DNA of 64,000 bases from Isoetes taiwanensis (lineage: Eukaryota > Streptophyta > Lycopodiopsida > Isoetales > Isoetaceae), in assembly GCA_021234155.1 (NCBI GenBank), contig JAJEKV010000075.1, positions 3,279,280-3,343,279 of the forward strand, given 5' to 3'. The translations under genes and the position numbers were made by a program. Position 1 is the first letter of the stretch; every line of letters begins with the position of its first letter. Under the pieces are notes generated by a model. That model saw only the letters and a program-made list of their open reading frames with translations, was not told the origin of the DNA and searched no databases. Below are positions 1 through 10,699 of the stretch, piece after piece.

Positions 1-536
1 CGTCCGTCCATTGGTGGTGCCACGTGGATGATCAAGATAAAATTGTTTCAGAATGTGGACTAAGGCCCAGATTCCACTGAGCCGGAAGTTCATACCTGGA
101 CGAATTGCAGAAATCCAAGTAGCATTTTTTCTAAGTTTTGCAATTCCATCACACCCCGGCAGTTCCTGATGTGGCGGCAATTATCAGAGATTTTACTCCC
201 GGGCAAGATCCCCTGGGAGTTTGATGGTACTGTGATAAAAACCTGCCATCTGGATGTGGCTGTGTATTGCTGAAGAATTGACAGAATTGTAGTGGAATGG
301 TGGCCCTGGTATTTAGGGTGGAAGATCGAGACTCCAGAGGTAACAGACGGCCGTTCGGTGGCCTAACAGCAGAACGAATTGCACGGTTGCACCAGAATGA
401 CGACTAAAAAGTGACGGCGCAGATTCGGTTAAAGAAGAGCGACACGTGGCGGTGATCCATTGGATGGCAGTCCTTTTCGACCTTTCCCAAAAAGGCACAC
501 TAAAAAGTATACATAGGCCTGTCCTCTTCTGGATCC
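1..536 (+). promoter_or_regulatory. 5' flank and probable promoter/5' UTR of eIF3d
   Basis: No convincing coding sequence is present here; the short open frames on both strands have no recognisable domain. Two G-box cores (CACGTG) lie at 21-26 and 443-448, the second about 90 bp before the start codon. An AT-rich stretch near 500-515 could hold the TATA-like element. The role as promoter is inferred only from its position before the eIF3d start. Confidence 0.45.
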
Positions 537-2157
537 ATGGGAACGATGGCGCAGCTTGGAATCCCCGACGTTGCAGACAATCCAGATGGCTGGGGGCCTT
601 TTCTGAAAGATCAGCTCCAGAATGTGCCTTATGCGCCCTTTTCAAAGGGGGAGAAGCTTGGGCGAGCAGCAGATTGGACGCGCTCTCTCCCTGCAAGAGA
701 CGGTGAGTACAGTGTTTTTAATTTCTTTGTTGATGAGGCAGACAAAGATTTTTCTTTTGTGTATTGTAGACCTCCTCCTTCCTAGATTTGGACCTCGTTG
801 GAGGTTTCAGCAACAGCGTCAATTGCCGCAGCGCAAGGATGAAGATGTTGAAGCCAAAAAGAGGGAGGCTCAGAAAGAAAGGCAGCGCAGGGATAAGTTT
901 TATAACCAGAACCGAACTACACAACGCCGTGAATCTGCAGTATTTAAAAGCTCAGTGGATATTCAGCCAGAATGGTCAATGATAGATCAGATCCCTTTTA
1001 CTACATTTTCTAAATTGAGTTCTAATGTTGGGGAACCAGAAGACTTGGTTACTTGTGGTGCTTTGGAATATTATGATAAAACCTATGATAGAGTTACACC
1101 AAAGAGTGAAAGGAGATTGGAGCGTTTTAAAAATCAGAAGTTCTTTAAGGTTTCTACGACTGATGATCCAGTGATTCAGAAACTCGCAAATGAGGATAAA
1201 GGAAATGTTTTTGCCACTGACACTATTTTGTCCACTCTGATGTGTGCTCCAAGATCTGTCTACTCATGGGATATCTTGGTTACTAAGGTTGGTAACAAGC
1301 TGTTTTTTGACAGGCGGGACAATGCTCAGCTTGATTTATTATCTGTAAACGAGTCAGCTCAAGAACCTTTACCTGAAGCGAAGGAAGATATTAACTCTGC
1401 ACATTCTCTAGCTGTAGAAGCTGCCTACATTAATCAGAATTTATCTCAACAGGTTCTTGTTAGGGATGGTAACAAAGTTGAACTGCAAGAGCCTCATCCC
1501 TTTGCAACTGAAGGTGATGAGCTGGCCTCTGTTGGATACCGCTATAGGAAGTGGAAATTAGATGATGACACATTTTTGATTGCAAGGTGTGAGGTACATA
1601 GTGTGATGGAAGTTAAGGGTAATCCTGTATTTTTAACATTGAATGCCCTGAATGAATTTGATCCAAAGATAACTGGGGTTGATTGGAGGCAAGAGCTTGA
1701 CACTCAGCGAGGGGCAGTCTTGGCTACTGAGTTAAAAAATAATGCCAACAAGCTTGCTAAATGGACAGCACAAGCACTTTTGGCAAGTGCTGATATCATG
1801 AAACTTGGATATGTATCCAGAACACATCCAAGAGACCATTTCAATCATGCTATCCTTAGTGTTCAAGGTTATAAGCCAAAGGAATTTGCTGCTCAGATCA
1901 ATCTTAGTACAGGTAATATGTGGGGCATAGTAAAGTCAATTGTAGACCTCTGCATGAAGCTTGGGGAAGGCAAGTACATAATCGTGAAAGACCCATCGAA
2001 GCCACAAGTTCGGCTTTATGAGGTTCCTTCTGATGCATTTGAGAACGATTATGTTGAAGAGCCCTTGCCAGAAGAGGAACAGGTCCAGCCACCACCTCCG
2101 GAAGAAGAAAACACTGCAAAAACAGCAGATGAGAAAGACATTGATGCAGACGTTTGA
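537..2157 (+). CDS. eIF3d: Eukaryotic translation initiation factor 3 subunit D, with frame break near 780
   Basis: eIF3d is the cap-binding, RNA-contacting subunit of the cytosolic eIF3 complex. The N-terminus has the family pattern DNPDGWGPF, then [20 protein letters not shown]. The long downstream frame holds [87 protein letters not shown] and [13 protein letters not shown] blocks, ending in an acidic/proline-rich tail typical of plant eIF3d. Translation reads openly from ATG 537 (a second ATG is at 546) to RPPP, where one T too many (around 780) gives TAG; the next frame resumes at once with PRFGPRWRF. Removing one T gives about 539 aa, slightly shorter than the roughly 590 aa I recall for Arabidopsis. 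Alternatively a canonical GTGAGT...TTGTAG intron at 703-769 restores the frame (517 aa), but it would remove VFNFF...[15 protein letters not shown] residues that resemble the conserved region. The coding part otherwise has no intron. Confidence 0.92.
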
Positions 2158-2845
2158 TCAAGCTCAAATATTTAGTATGTTGCATATCTGTTTTTATTGT
2201 TTAGCCTGTTAGTCAGATTTAATGCATTTGCAAGTTGAGCTACATTTTTCTGTAAAAATAACTATACAGTCAAACGTTTTTAATAATATTTTATTATAGT
2301 TACATTGAGGGTACTATCAACTTTGCTTCTTTATAGTTTTGTCCCATCTCTTCCTTTAAAAGAAAAAGATTCTCGCTTCCTACGGGAAAAAACAATCCTG
2401 TTTTTAGCAGGATGGAATGGCGATCCATTTGTGGTTTCTTTCCTGCATGAGATGCTGACAGGATATGACGATGGAAGTTACCTTTTGTGATTTGAGGAGC
2501 CAGTTTTGCAGAGGGGTGGCAGTTCAGAATAAGGTTCTCATTGTGTTTTGTGTTGTGGTGTGCTTTGCATGGTTACCTTGCTTGCTTGAAGTTAGGAAAC
2601 ATTAGGAGTTTGAATCTTTCATGTGAACTTCGATTGTTTTTTAAAGCATCGCCTAAGCTTACGTGAGGTTGGTAGTAAGTTGTAGGTGTGTTGCCTGTAT
2701 CTACTACTTGTCATATTTGAGTTGAGCCCATTGTGTCTTCTAATGTTCTTCATTCTTGTACCTACAATCCTCCACTCTTGTATCCAAGTTTGAAGTTTGA
2801 TTTTTTATTTAACTGCTTTTGAATCTCCTTTTTGGTCAAGGAGAG
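2158..2845 (+). other. 3' UTR and 3' flank of eIF3d, running into repeat X
   Basis: T-rich DNA after the eIF3d stop, with several AATAAT/TAATAT-type polyadenylation-like stretches around 2225-2300. No gene is recognisable. From about 2695 the sequence is homologous to 5925 onward (repeat X), so eIF3d lies directly beside the repeat block. Confidence 0.5.
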
Positions 2846-4500
2846 CATTCTTCATGGACATTTTCTCACCACAAGCTTTTAATCTTGCATCCTTTTGATT
2901 CACTCTATCCTATTTGTTCATGCAAGGATGAAGCATTTGTCTTGCTATTCTTCTCGTTTGTTTGATTTTTGACCTCATTTGCCTCGACCTCTTCGTTCTC
3001 ATCTAAATTTTTTTTCCTAATCGTTTGGCAGTAGTTTTCTTCTTGTTAGGGATCTTGTGTATAGGAGCCCCTCATAAGAATGTGAATTGTCCTAGGATCG
3101 ACCTTCTAGTGACGGAGAGCATGCGATGCATGTATTGTGGTGCATGTATTGTGGATTGATAATCTCTCCATGTTATAGTGTCTTCCTCACTTTTGTTGCT
3201 AATTTGTTATGTCTAGGTAAATTGTTTTTCATTTACATGTTTCCAGCATCGACTACTTCTTATTCTTCTTTGGCCGTCCTTTGATGTTCTCCAATCCTCG
3301 AATCGCCATTATCGGATGGGAGCAACATGTATAAGATGCATGTAATTCGGACCCTCGAATTGCTAGGGGAGGCATATCTAACATGTGTTCTTCTCGTACC
3401 TTCATTCCTTTTATATATTTTTTCTGTTTCTTTTTATTTAGCCAAGCAAACTATCCTCGAATCAACATTCTGGTGATATACATACGATGCTTGTATTTCG
3501 GATCTCCAAGCAAGAGTGATCATCTTGCCATTTCCATAGTCTCTTGTGTTGCTAGTTTGTTATGTGCATGTGAATTGTTTTTTATTTACAACTCTTCAGC
3601 ATCGACTATTATCAATCGTTCTCCTATGATCTCCATTTCTCATTCTCGGAAGGAAGTAACATGTATAAGATGCATGCTATTTGGATCGTCAGGTCGCTAG
3701 AGGAGGCATTACGGCTACGAAAGCGATCTGGAACGTCAGTCCGAGATCCGACGACTCATGTTGTTTTGGGATATATCTTACAATTACGGCTATGAAAGTG
3801 ATCTGGAACGTCAATCCGAGATCCCAACTTTCTAATTCAAATATGCGAAATTTTTGTATTTGATGGGGACAAAAGCCCTACCCTCATCACCCTCACGAGG
3901 AGGAGTTGGAAAGAAACTCCTCAACTAAATGTCCAAACTTCCATTATTGATTATTTTTTTACCTTTTTATTGTTAAGTCTCTGGAATACTAATATAATCA
4001 AGACATTCTAGGGTGTCCTAACAAATTCTAGGTGCCCATGAGTAATTACTTAAGTCTAAATAAAAACTTTGGGCTCTAATCAAAATAGAACATTGTGGAA
4101 TACTCTAGATGCCCATGAGTAAGCACCTGTCATAAGTCTAAGGATTTTATAGTAGATGGATAATCTTAAACTGGAATACAACATCAAAAGATAGATTAAA
4201 ATATGAAATCCAACCCTTAAGGGCAAAGCTCACAACCGGGCTGAAAAAAAACTAAGTATTGGAAAAGAATTGGATTAAGATATGATTCAATTGAGCATTA
4301 GAGCATCCACTCTCGCAAGATCCCAAATTAAAATTAATTTGCATTACGGGGCATGGTCTAGTGGCAGGACCTTAAATCGCCACACCCAAGGTCACGGATT
4401 CAAACCTGGCCAATATTGGTCTAGTAATGGGGACCTTAAGAATCCATTGTCCCGAGGCCATGGATTCGAGTACGACCAACCGGTCTTGTGGTTGAGACCA
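2695..4500. repeat. Repeat X, copy 1
   Basis: AT-rich segment homologous to 5925-8220, and in block B to 20826-22520 and 23925-26190. It has no long ORF. Within it a segment of about 43 bp (ATTACGGCTACGAAAGCGAT and following) is repeated imperfectly at about 3706 and 3781. No LTR, primer-binding site or transposase was seen, so the element class is unknown. Confidence 0.75.
4348..4500 (+). repeat. tRNA-like SINE head inside repeat X
   Basis: GGGCATGGTCTAGTGGCAGG resembles a pol III A box, and GGTCACGGATTCAAACC (4390-4406) resembles a B box. A second B-box-like GGATTCGAGTA follows at 4462-4472, so the unit looks like two tRNA-like halves in a row. The same structure occurs at about 8063, 22371 and 26043, always inside X. 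It does not fold as a canonical tRNA by eye. Independent mobility is not shown, since all copies travel with X. Confidence 0.5.
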
Positions 4501-4960
4501 TAAACTTGCCATATGTACTTGATAAACACATGCAAATCAGCTTCTAGCATATCACGCCCAGGTAGTGGTGGCTTCCATGTGACATGTAGAATAAAGTGAT
4601 GTAATTTGTATTTATGATATGATGATGAATAAAATGACGTCCTTCAATATAAAAAAAACTCCAAATTAAGAAGAAAGGAATAAGTTTAAAAAACTCCAAA
4701 TTAACAAGAAAGGAATAAGTTTAAGAACGGATTGGATAGGTATTGGGAAATTCACTAATAGAATTGATGGATGTCATTAGCCAATTCCACACAAAAAGTT
4801 TCTCCAAGCAAAAAAGAGTTAAGTTGGATCAAGGAACTCGTTGGCGGTTTCTGAATCTCCGAAGCCAATTCAGTCGAGGTCGCAGTTCGTCGAACCTTGT
4901 TGCTGAAGTTGATCGCTAGAGCACTGTTGAAGTCCCAATTCATGTTGTTCCTCTCCTTTA
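4501..4960. repeat. Repeat Y, copy 1
   Basis: Segment beginning near CTTGCCATATGTACTTGATA and running through AATAAAGTGATGTAATTTGT to the CTCCAAATTA region. It is homologous to 5610-5920 and 8235-8660, with matching copies in block B. It has no coding potential. Confidence 0.7.
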
Positions 4961-5039
4961 TATTCGATGTAGTTCATCTTTTTGTAAACAATACGATAAC
5001 TGCTCTTTTTTATAAGGGTTCGTAGCTTTATAAAGATTA

Positions 5040-5490
5040 AAAGCCTGCCATTTAATAACTTAGATCTTTGCTATGCTAAACGTACATTTGATTAAAAATT
5101 CTTATTAACTTTAGTCTTTACCTTAGATTAACCAAAGGAATATTTTAACATGGATATTAGGGTGCGAGGTTTGGCATAAACATTCTATCCTTCTTTCTCT
5201 TTTCCTTGCTCCCATAGCAACTCCCCGGCACCAGCGTACCAATTCCTCCCCTTCCCTGGATTGATCCTCCTCGATCAAGGAATTTTATGATGAACCAAGT
5301 CTATGGTTACAACCTTGATCGAGTCCACAGTAAAAAATATTCAAGTCCAGCCCTTTAGGCTAAAAAAATTTAAGTCCAGCCCTTAAAGGCGAAAAAGTTT
5401 TTTAGCAGGATTGTCTAACCTCCCCACAACAAATCCTGCAATTCTAGCCTATCCACCTGCATATCACATCATGTCAAAAATGACGTAGCT
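5040..5490. repeat. Repeat Z, copy 1
   Basis: Homologous to 15640-16030 (shared run: GATTAACC.A.AGGAATATTTTAACATGG, then a CTCCCATAG segment and AAGTCCAGCCCTT). Block B copies are at about 23080-23460 and 33217-33610. No ORF or terminal structure was recognised. Confidence 0.65.
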
Positions 5491-5609
5491 TCATGTCTAC
5501 CATTGGATTTCATAATTTTGAATCCTATGGCTAGGACTATTAAAAAAAAAAATCCCAAGAATTCTCCTTTGCACCATGGATCCTCTCTAACTCCATTCTC
5601 CTTCCTCCT

Positions 5610-5920
5610 TTCTTTTCACATGTACTTAATAAACACATGCAAATCAGCTTCTAGCACATCGCGCCTAGGTAGTGGATTGGCTTTCATGTGACATATAGAA
5701 TAAAGTGATGTAATTTGTATTCATGATGTGACATTGAATAAAATGACATCCTTCAATATAAAAAAAAAACTCCAAATTAAAAAGAAAGGAATAAGTTTAA
5801 GAATGGCTTGGATAGGTATTGGGAAATTCACTAATAGAATTGATAGATGTCATTAGCCAATTCCACACAATCTCCAAGCATTATCACAGAGTAAGGAAAA
5901 GAGTTAAGCTGGATGAAGAA
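5610..5920. repeat. Repeat Y, copy 2 (short)
   Basis: Homologous to 4501-4960, including CACATGCAAATCAGCTTCTA and GAATAAAGTGATGTAATTTG. It is shorter at the right end and passes straight into repeat X copy 2. Confidence 0.65.
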
Positions 5921-6521
5921 ACTACTTGTCATATTTGAGTTGAGCCTATTTATGTGATTCATTGGGTCTTCCAGTGTTCTTCATGCTTATACCTACAATT
6001 GTTTGCTCTTGTATCCAAGTTGGATCGTTTATTTAACTGTGCTCGAATCTCCTTTTTAGTGAAGGAGAGCATCCTTCAGGGACATTTTCTCACCACAAGC
6101 TTTTAATCCTGCATCCTTTTGATTCACTCTATCCTATTTTTCATGCAAGGACGAAGCATTTGTCTTGCTATTCTTCTCATGTGTTTGAATTTTTCACCTT
6201 ATTTGCCTCGACCTCTTCCTCCTCATTTTTCTTTTCTTTTTGAATTTTTTTTTTGGCCCTTTTCTAATTGTTTGGCGGTAGTTTTCTTGTTAGAAATCTT
6301 GTGTATAGGAGCTCCTCATAAGAATGTGAATTGTCTTAGGATCAACATTCTAGTGATGGAGGGCATGTGATGCATGTATTGTGGATTGATAATCTCTCCA
6401 TGTTATAGTCTCTTCCTCACGTTTGTTGCTAATTTGTTATGTTTGGGTAAATTGTTTTTCATTTACATGTTTTAGAAGCATAAATTTACCACTAGCATTA
6501 GCATTATCTTATCTTATTCTT

Positions 6522-6655
6522 GGTCGCCTTTTAATATTTGGTTATTGTGTTTGGTGATGGGGCCTAGTCTCCAGGTTTTAGATGGGCTGTTGCCCTTGCA
6601 TGTGCCGTCCCATAACCCGTTGGGTTCCCGTGGACGTAAAAATTCATCTTATCTT
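6522..6655 (+). mobile_element. 5'-truncated LINE 3' end with (TCTTA)n tail
   Basis: A 134 bp insertion in repeat X copy 2. The corresponding site in copy 1 (about 3256-3275) is empty. It ends in CGTGGACGTAAAA followed by TCTTA repeats, like the 3' ends near 48320 and 60850. The 16-bp ATCTTATCTTATTCTT lies on both sides (6506-6521 and 6656-6671) and is read as a target-site duplication merging with the tail. The block B counterpart is at about 24529-24655. Confidence 0.7.
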
Positions 6656-7194
6656 ATCTTATCTTATTCTTCTTTGGCCGTTCTTTGATGTTCTCCAATC
6701 CTCGCATCGCCATTATGGGAAGGAAGCAATATGTATAAGATGCATGCAATTCAGACCGTCGAATTGCTAGGGGACGCATATCTAACATATGTTCTTCTCG
6801 TACCTTCATTTCTTCTATATATTTTTCTGCCTCTTTTTATTTAGCCAAGCAAACTATCCTCAAATTTAGCCAAGCAAACTATCCTCGAATTAAAACTCTG
6901 GTGATGGGAAGTATACATACGATGATGTATTTTGAATCTCAAGCAAGAGTGATCATCTTGCCATTTCCATATTCTCTTACTTGTGTTGCTAGTTCTTTAT
7001 AGGCATGTGAATTGTTTTTTATTTAAAACTCTTCAGCATCGACTATTATCAATCGTTCTCCTATGATCTCCAATTCTCATTCTGAGAAGGGAGCAACATG
7101 TATAAGATGCATGCTATTTGGATTGTCAGGTCGCTAACGGAGGCATTACGGCTATGAAAGCGATCTGGAACGTCAGTACGAGATCCCACAACTC

Positions 7195-7530
7195 TTGTTG
7201 TTTCGGGATATATCTTACAATGCATATGACTTTAGGGACAATATGTAAGTGATCTTATCGTTGGTCCCAGATCATATGACTCACATTGCTTTAGATATAT
7301 TCTACAGTGCAGATGATCTAGGAGCTCATGTTGATTTGGGATATATCTTACAATGCATATGGTTTCGGGTCTATATGTAAGTGATCCTACGGTCCAGATT
7401 AATTTTGATCTTGATCATTGGTCCAAGGTCCTATGGCTTACAGTGCTTTAGATATATCTTACAGTGCAGATGGGATGGCCTGGGGTTTATACGTAAGCGA
7501 TTCTATGGTGCATATGGCCCATCATGTTCG
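7195..7530. repeat. Degenerate tandem array around GATATATCTTACARTGC
   Basis: Related units recur about every 60-80 bp, built on GATATATCTTACAATGCATA and on TGTAAGTGATC. Repeat X copy 1 has only one or two such units at the same place (3765-3790). The block B counterpart is at about 25205-25530. No coding potential. Confidence 0.55.
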
Positions 7531-8062
7531 TGATTTATTGGGGATCTCCCACTTTCTAATTCAAATATGCTAAATTTTTGTATTGAGGGGGACCAAAACC
7601 TTGCCCTCATCACCCTCACAAGAAGGAGTTGGGAGGAAACTCCTCAACTAAATGTCCAAACTTCCATTGTTATAATTTTTTACCTTTTTTATTGTTAAAG
7701 CTCTCTGGAATGCTAATATAATCAAGACATTCTAAGGTGTCCTAAAATGGTCTAGGCGCCTATGAGTAACTACTTAAGCCTAAACAAAAAGTTTGGGCTC
7801 TAATCGAAATAGAACATTGTGGAATACTCTAGATGCCCATGAGTAAGCACCTTTTATAAGTCTAAGGAATTTATAGATAGTTGGATAACCTCAAACTCGA
7901 ATACAGCATCAAAAGACAGATTAAAAAATGAAATCCACCCCTTAAGCGCAAAGCTCACAACTGGGCTGAGACTAAGTATTGGAAAAAAAAAGGATTAAGG
8001 CATGATTCAATTGAGCATTAGAGCTCTCCTCTAGCAAGATCCCAAATTAAAATTTGCCCTAT

Positions 8063-8220
8063 GGGCATGGTCTAGTGGCAGGACCTTAAATTGCCACACT
8101 CGAGGTCATGGGTTTAAACCTGACCAATATCGATCTAGTAATGGGGACCTTAAAGAATCCATTGCCCCGAGGTCACAGGTTCAAGTATGATTAACCGGTC
8201 TTGTAGTAGAGAGTTAAGCT
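8063..8220 (+). repeat. tRNA-like SINE head inside repeat X, copy 2
   Basis: Same layout as 4348-4500: GGGCATGGTCTAGTGGCAGG, then B-box-like GGTCATGGGTTTAAACC (8104-8120) and a second B-box-like GGTCACAGGTTCAAG from 8171. Divergence from copy 1 is moderate. Confidence 0.45.
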
Positions 8221-8234
8221 TCTCCGAGCATATT

Positions 8235-8660
8235 GCACCTTAAACTTGCCATATGTACTCGATAATCACATGTAAAGTAGCTCCTAACATATTGCGCCTA
8301 TGTAATGGACTGGCTTCTATGTGATATGTAGAATAAAAGTGACGTAAAATATACCTATGTAATGGAGTGGCTTCTATGTCATATTAGAATAAAAGTGACG
8401 TAAAATATACTCATGATGTGATGATAAATAGAATGACGTCCTTCAATATAAACCAAATTAAAAAGGAAGGAATAAGTTTAACGGCTTGGATAGGTATTGG
8501 GAAATTCACTAATAGATATCATAGAGTAAGGAAAAGAGTTAAGCGAGGTCTAGAGCACTGTTAGTGAAGTTCGTTCTGTTGTTGAAGTTGGTGGCTAGAG
8601 CACTATTACAGTCCCAATTCGTGTCTCCATCTGTCGATTGTTTCTCTCCTTTATATTCGA
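8235..8660. repeat. Repeat Y, copy 3
   Basis: Homologous to 4501-4960, with the segment CTATGTAATGGA.TGGCTTCTATGT present twice (about 8290 and 8358). No gene. Confidence 0.6.
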
Positions 8661-9193
8661 TGTAGCTCACCTTTTAGTAAAAGGTTCGATAACCTCCTTT
8701 TTTTCTTATAAGGGTTCATAGCTTTATAAAGATTGAAGACTCACCTTTTCAATACATATATAAGGCAGTTTCCTTTTATGTTTGAAGGTAATATTTTTAC
8801 CCCAGGAAAAAGCGTGAGAACGACATGTGTCCCTAAAAATAATAACAGGAAATTTAAAAAAAAAAAAAAAGTGACGACCCCTTTCGTTCCTTTGCAAGCA
8901 ATCCGGTCCTGCTCAGTTACGAACCTTTCTTCCTCTGCAAGCAATCCGGGTTGCGTCAGCTTTCAAGCAAGCTCTTAAATTTCTTGCTCTGCAAGCAATC
9001 CCCAATCCCCTGCTCTACTCTATGCATTATGCCGTTTAAGCGGCCAGTTTCAGGCCCTTCACTTCTTCCTTCTTCTTCACTTTACTTCTCTTCACTTCTT
9101 CCTTCTTCTTCTGACGCCCCTTCTTTTTGTGACCGTGCACCTTCATTTTTCTAAGTAGTCTTTCTTGAAGGAAAAAAGGCATCGCCTCTCCCC
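8661..9193. other. Intergenic spacer with poly(A) run and CT-rich stretch
   Basis: An A-run lies near 8857-8871 and an irregular TTC/CTT-rich stretch at 9058-9115. Short open frames on both strands are low complexity and carry no domain. Nothing else was recognised. Block B has a shortened counterpart at about 26720-27150. Confidence 0.4.
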
Positions 9194-9744
9194 TTTTTAT
9201 TTTCTTTTGTTTTGTTTTGTTGTGCAAAGTTTTTTCTTTTGTTTTGTGACCCAAGTGCACCTTCATTTTTTTCTAATTGGTAAATCATTTCAAAAAAAAC
9301 TCCTTGATTGAGCATTAGCCTAAAAGGCCATGAACAAGAATAATAAAATTGCTCCATCTTCTTTGCAGGGCTTTCTATATAGGAAAAGGTTATTGAAAAA
9401 ATTCTTTACTAGATTCTTCTCGAAGAAATTCCATCATCTTGAGATTTTGCCCTTCCATTCCAGGGGGTGCTCACCCCTTTTTCCCTATGATTTCATTGTG
9501 AACTTTAACATTGACATTACAATTCAACATGTGGATAGATATTTACATCACAATAATAAGTTTTAAAGCCTTGCAATTGTTCTAGGTCGGGCTTGCCCTC
9601 TTAAGAGTCTTATCAATAGGCTTATATGCTCGTATAATATCTGGTTTCCCAAACCCGAAAGTGCATTACCTATGAACTTAAAAAGCATAAAAGAGCATTT
9701 TTTTGCTTCAACTTAGGACAACACTATGTCAATAAATATGTCAA
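9194..9744. repeat. Repeat W, copy 1 (left flank of LINE-G)
   Basis: Direct repeat of 14121-14795, from TTTTATTTTCTTTTGTTTTG to AATAAATATGTCAA. It is shorter because of internal deletions, including loss of the CATGAAGTGGAAAGCTAAAG segment. It ends exactly where the LINE-G tail begins (AGGAAGGAAGG at 9745), and W copy 2 begins at the other end of the LINE. No coding content. Confidence 0.85.
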
Positions 9745-10699
9745 AGGAAGGAAGGAAGGAAGGAAGGTACTTTTATCGTCCACGGAGACCAATCGGTCTA
9801 TGGGACCCAATACAAAACGCAAAAGCGGATTCTTGCCGGATTAAAAACCCCGCCCGAAGGGGTTTTCGGGAAAACCGTGGCAAAGAATCAGCCTGTGACA
9901 AACCGTGCTAATCATATAAAATGCGTAAACATCCCAATATATACAAATCATGCACCACCCCCGTAGTGCCTAGTCACGGACAGCCGCGGGGGCAAATGTG
10001 ACTCGCAGTCCAAGACCTCTGGATGTATGACCCCCAGATTCACGTCTCGACGGTGTGTTCATCAGCAAATGCAAGGGCACGTCCCAGCCGCACTAAAGGA
10101 GCGTGATCGGCCCGGATCCGATCGAACACCGGGCAACTCTGGAAAGTGTGAGACTCATCCTCAATGGCACCCGTTTGGACAAAGACCGAGAGCACCCTGG
10201 CGGGGCTCCCCAATCCACCGCCTGCCTCGATCGCGAAGATGGTGGGCACTGTGCGAATGGAGGCAATGAGTCTGCGCTTTTTCGGGGGTACCGGGAACGC
10301 AGGTAGAGCCGTGGGCCCCGGGCTAACACGGGTTGATGTGCTCCTTGTAATGGGCCATTTTGACTCGCTTTAAAGCAATGGGGTCCCGAGCTTGCCAAGG
10401 AAACAAGCATCTAGGTACTCCCCGAAGCTATCACGATCGGCCAGCCGCGCCCGGTAGACGACATCGTTCTCACATCGTTCCATCTCATAAACCACATCGA
10501 TCTCTTACCCCCTCCAACAGGCCCTAAGCCACAATGGACTCATGGCCACAAGTAAGCCAGGTCGCGGGAGCCGAGCATCACCCATAGTAACCACTTTCTG
10601 AAAATAGACGATGTGTCTATCAAGGGCTGCCGGCCAAGCGGCAAGAATCCAGTTTCGCGCAGCGGGAATCGATAGGGGACTGAAGGTTTCACCCAAGTG

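Larger units (their letters stand above)
5925..8220. repeat. Repeat X, copy 2
   Basis: Homologous to 2695-4500 but longer, because it gained a LINE 3' fragment (6522-6655) and a degenerate tandem array (7195-7530) absent from copy 1. It carries the same tRNA-like head at its right end. Confidence 0.75.

Noticed and set aside
1904..2185. Antisense open frame over eIF3d
   Set aside because: Shadow of the conserved eIF3d coding strand.
4348..4500. A functional tRNA gene
   Set aside because: Only A- and B-box-like motifs are present; no acceptor and anticodon stems pair in a normal cloverleaf, and all copies are within repeats.
2695..8660. X/Y/Z segments as LTRs of one element
   Set aside because: Order and spacing vary, no paired termini or internal polyprotein were found, and the class remains open.
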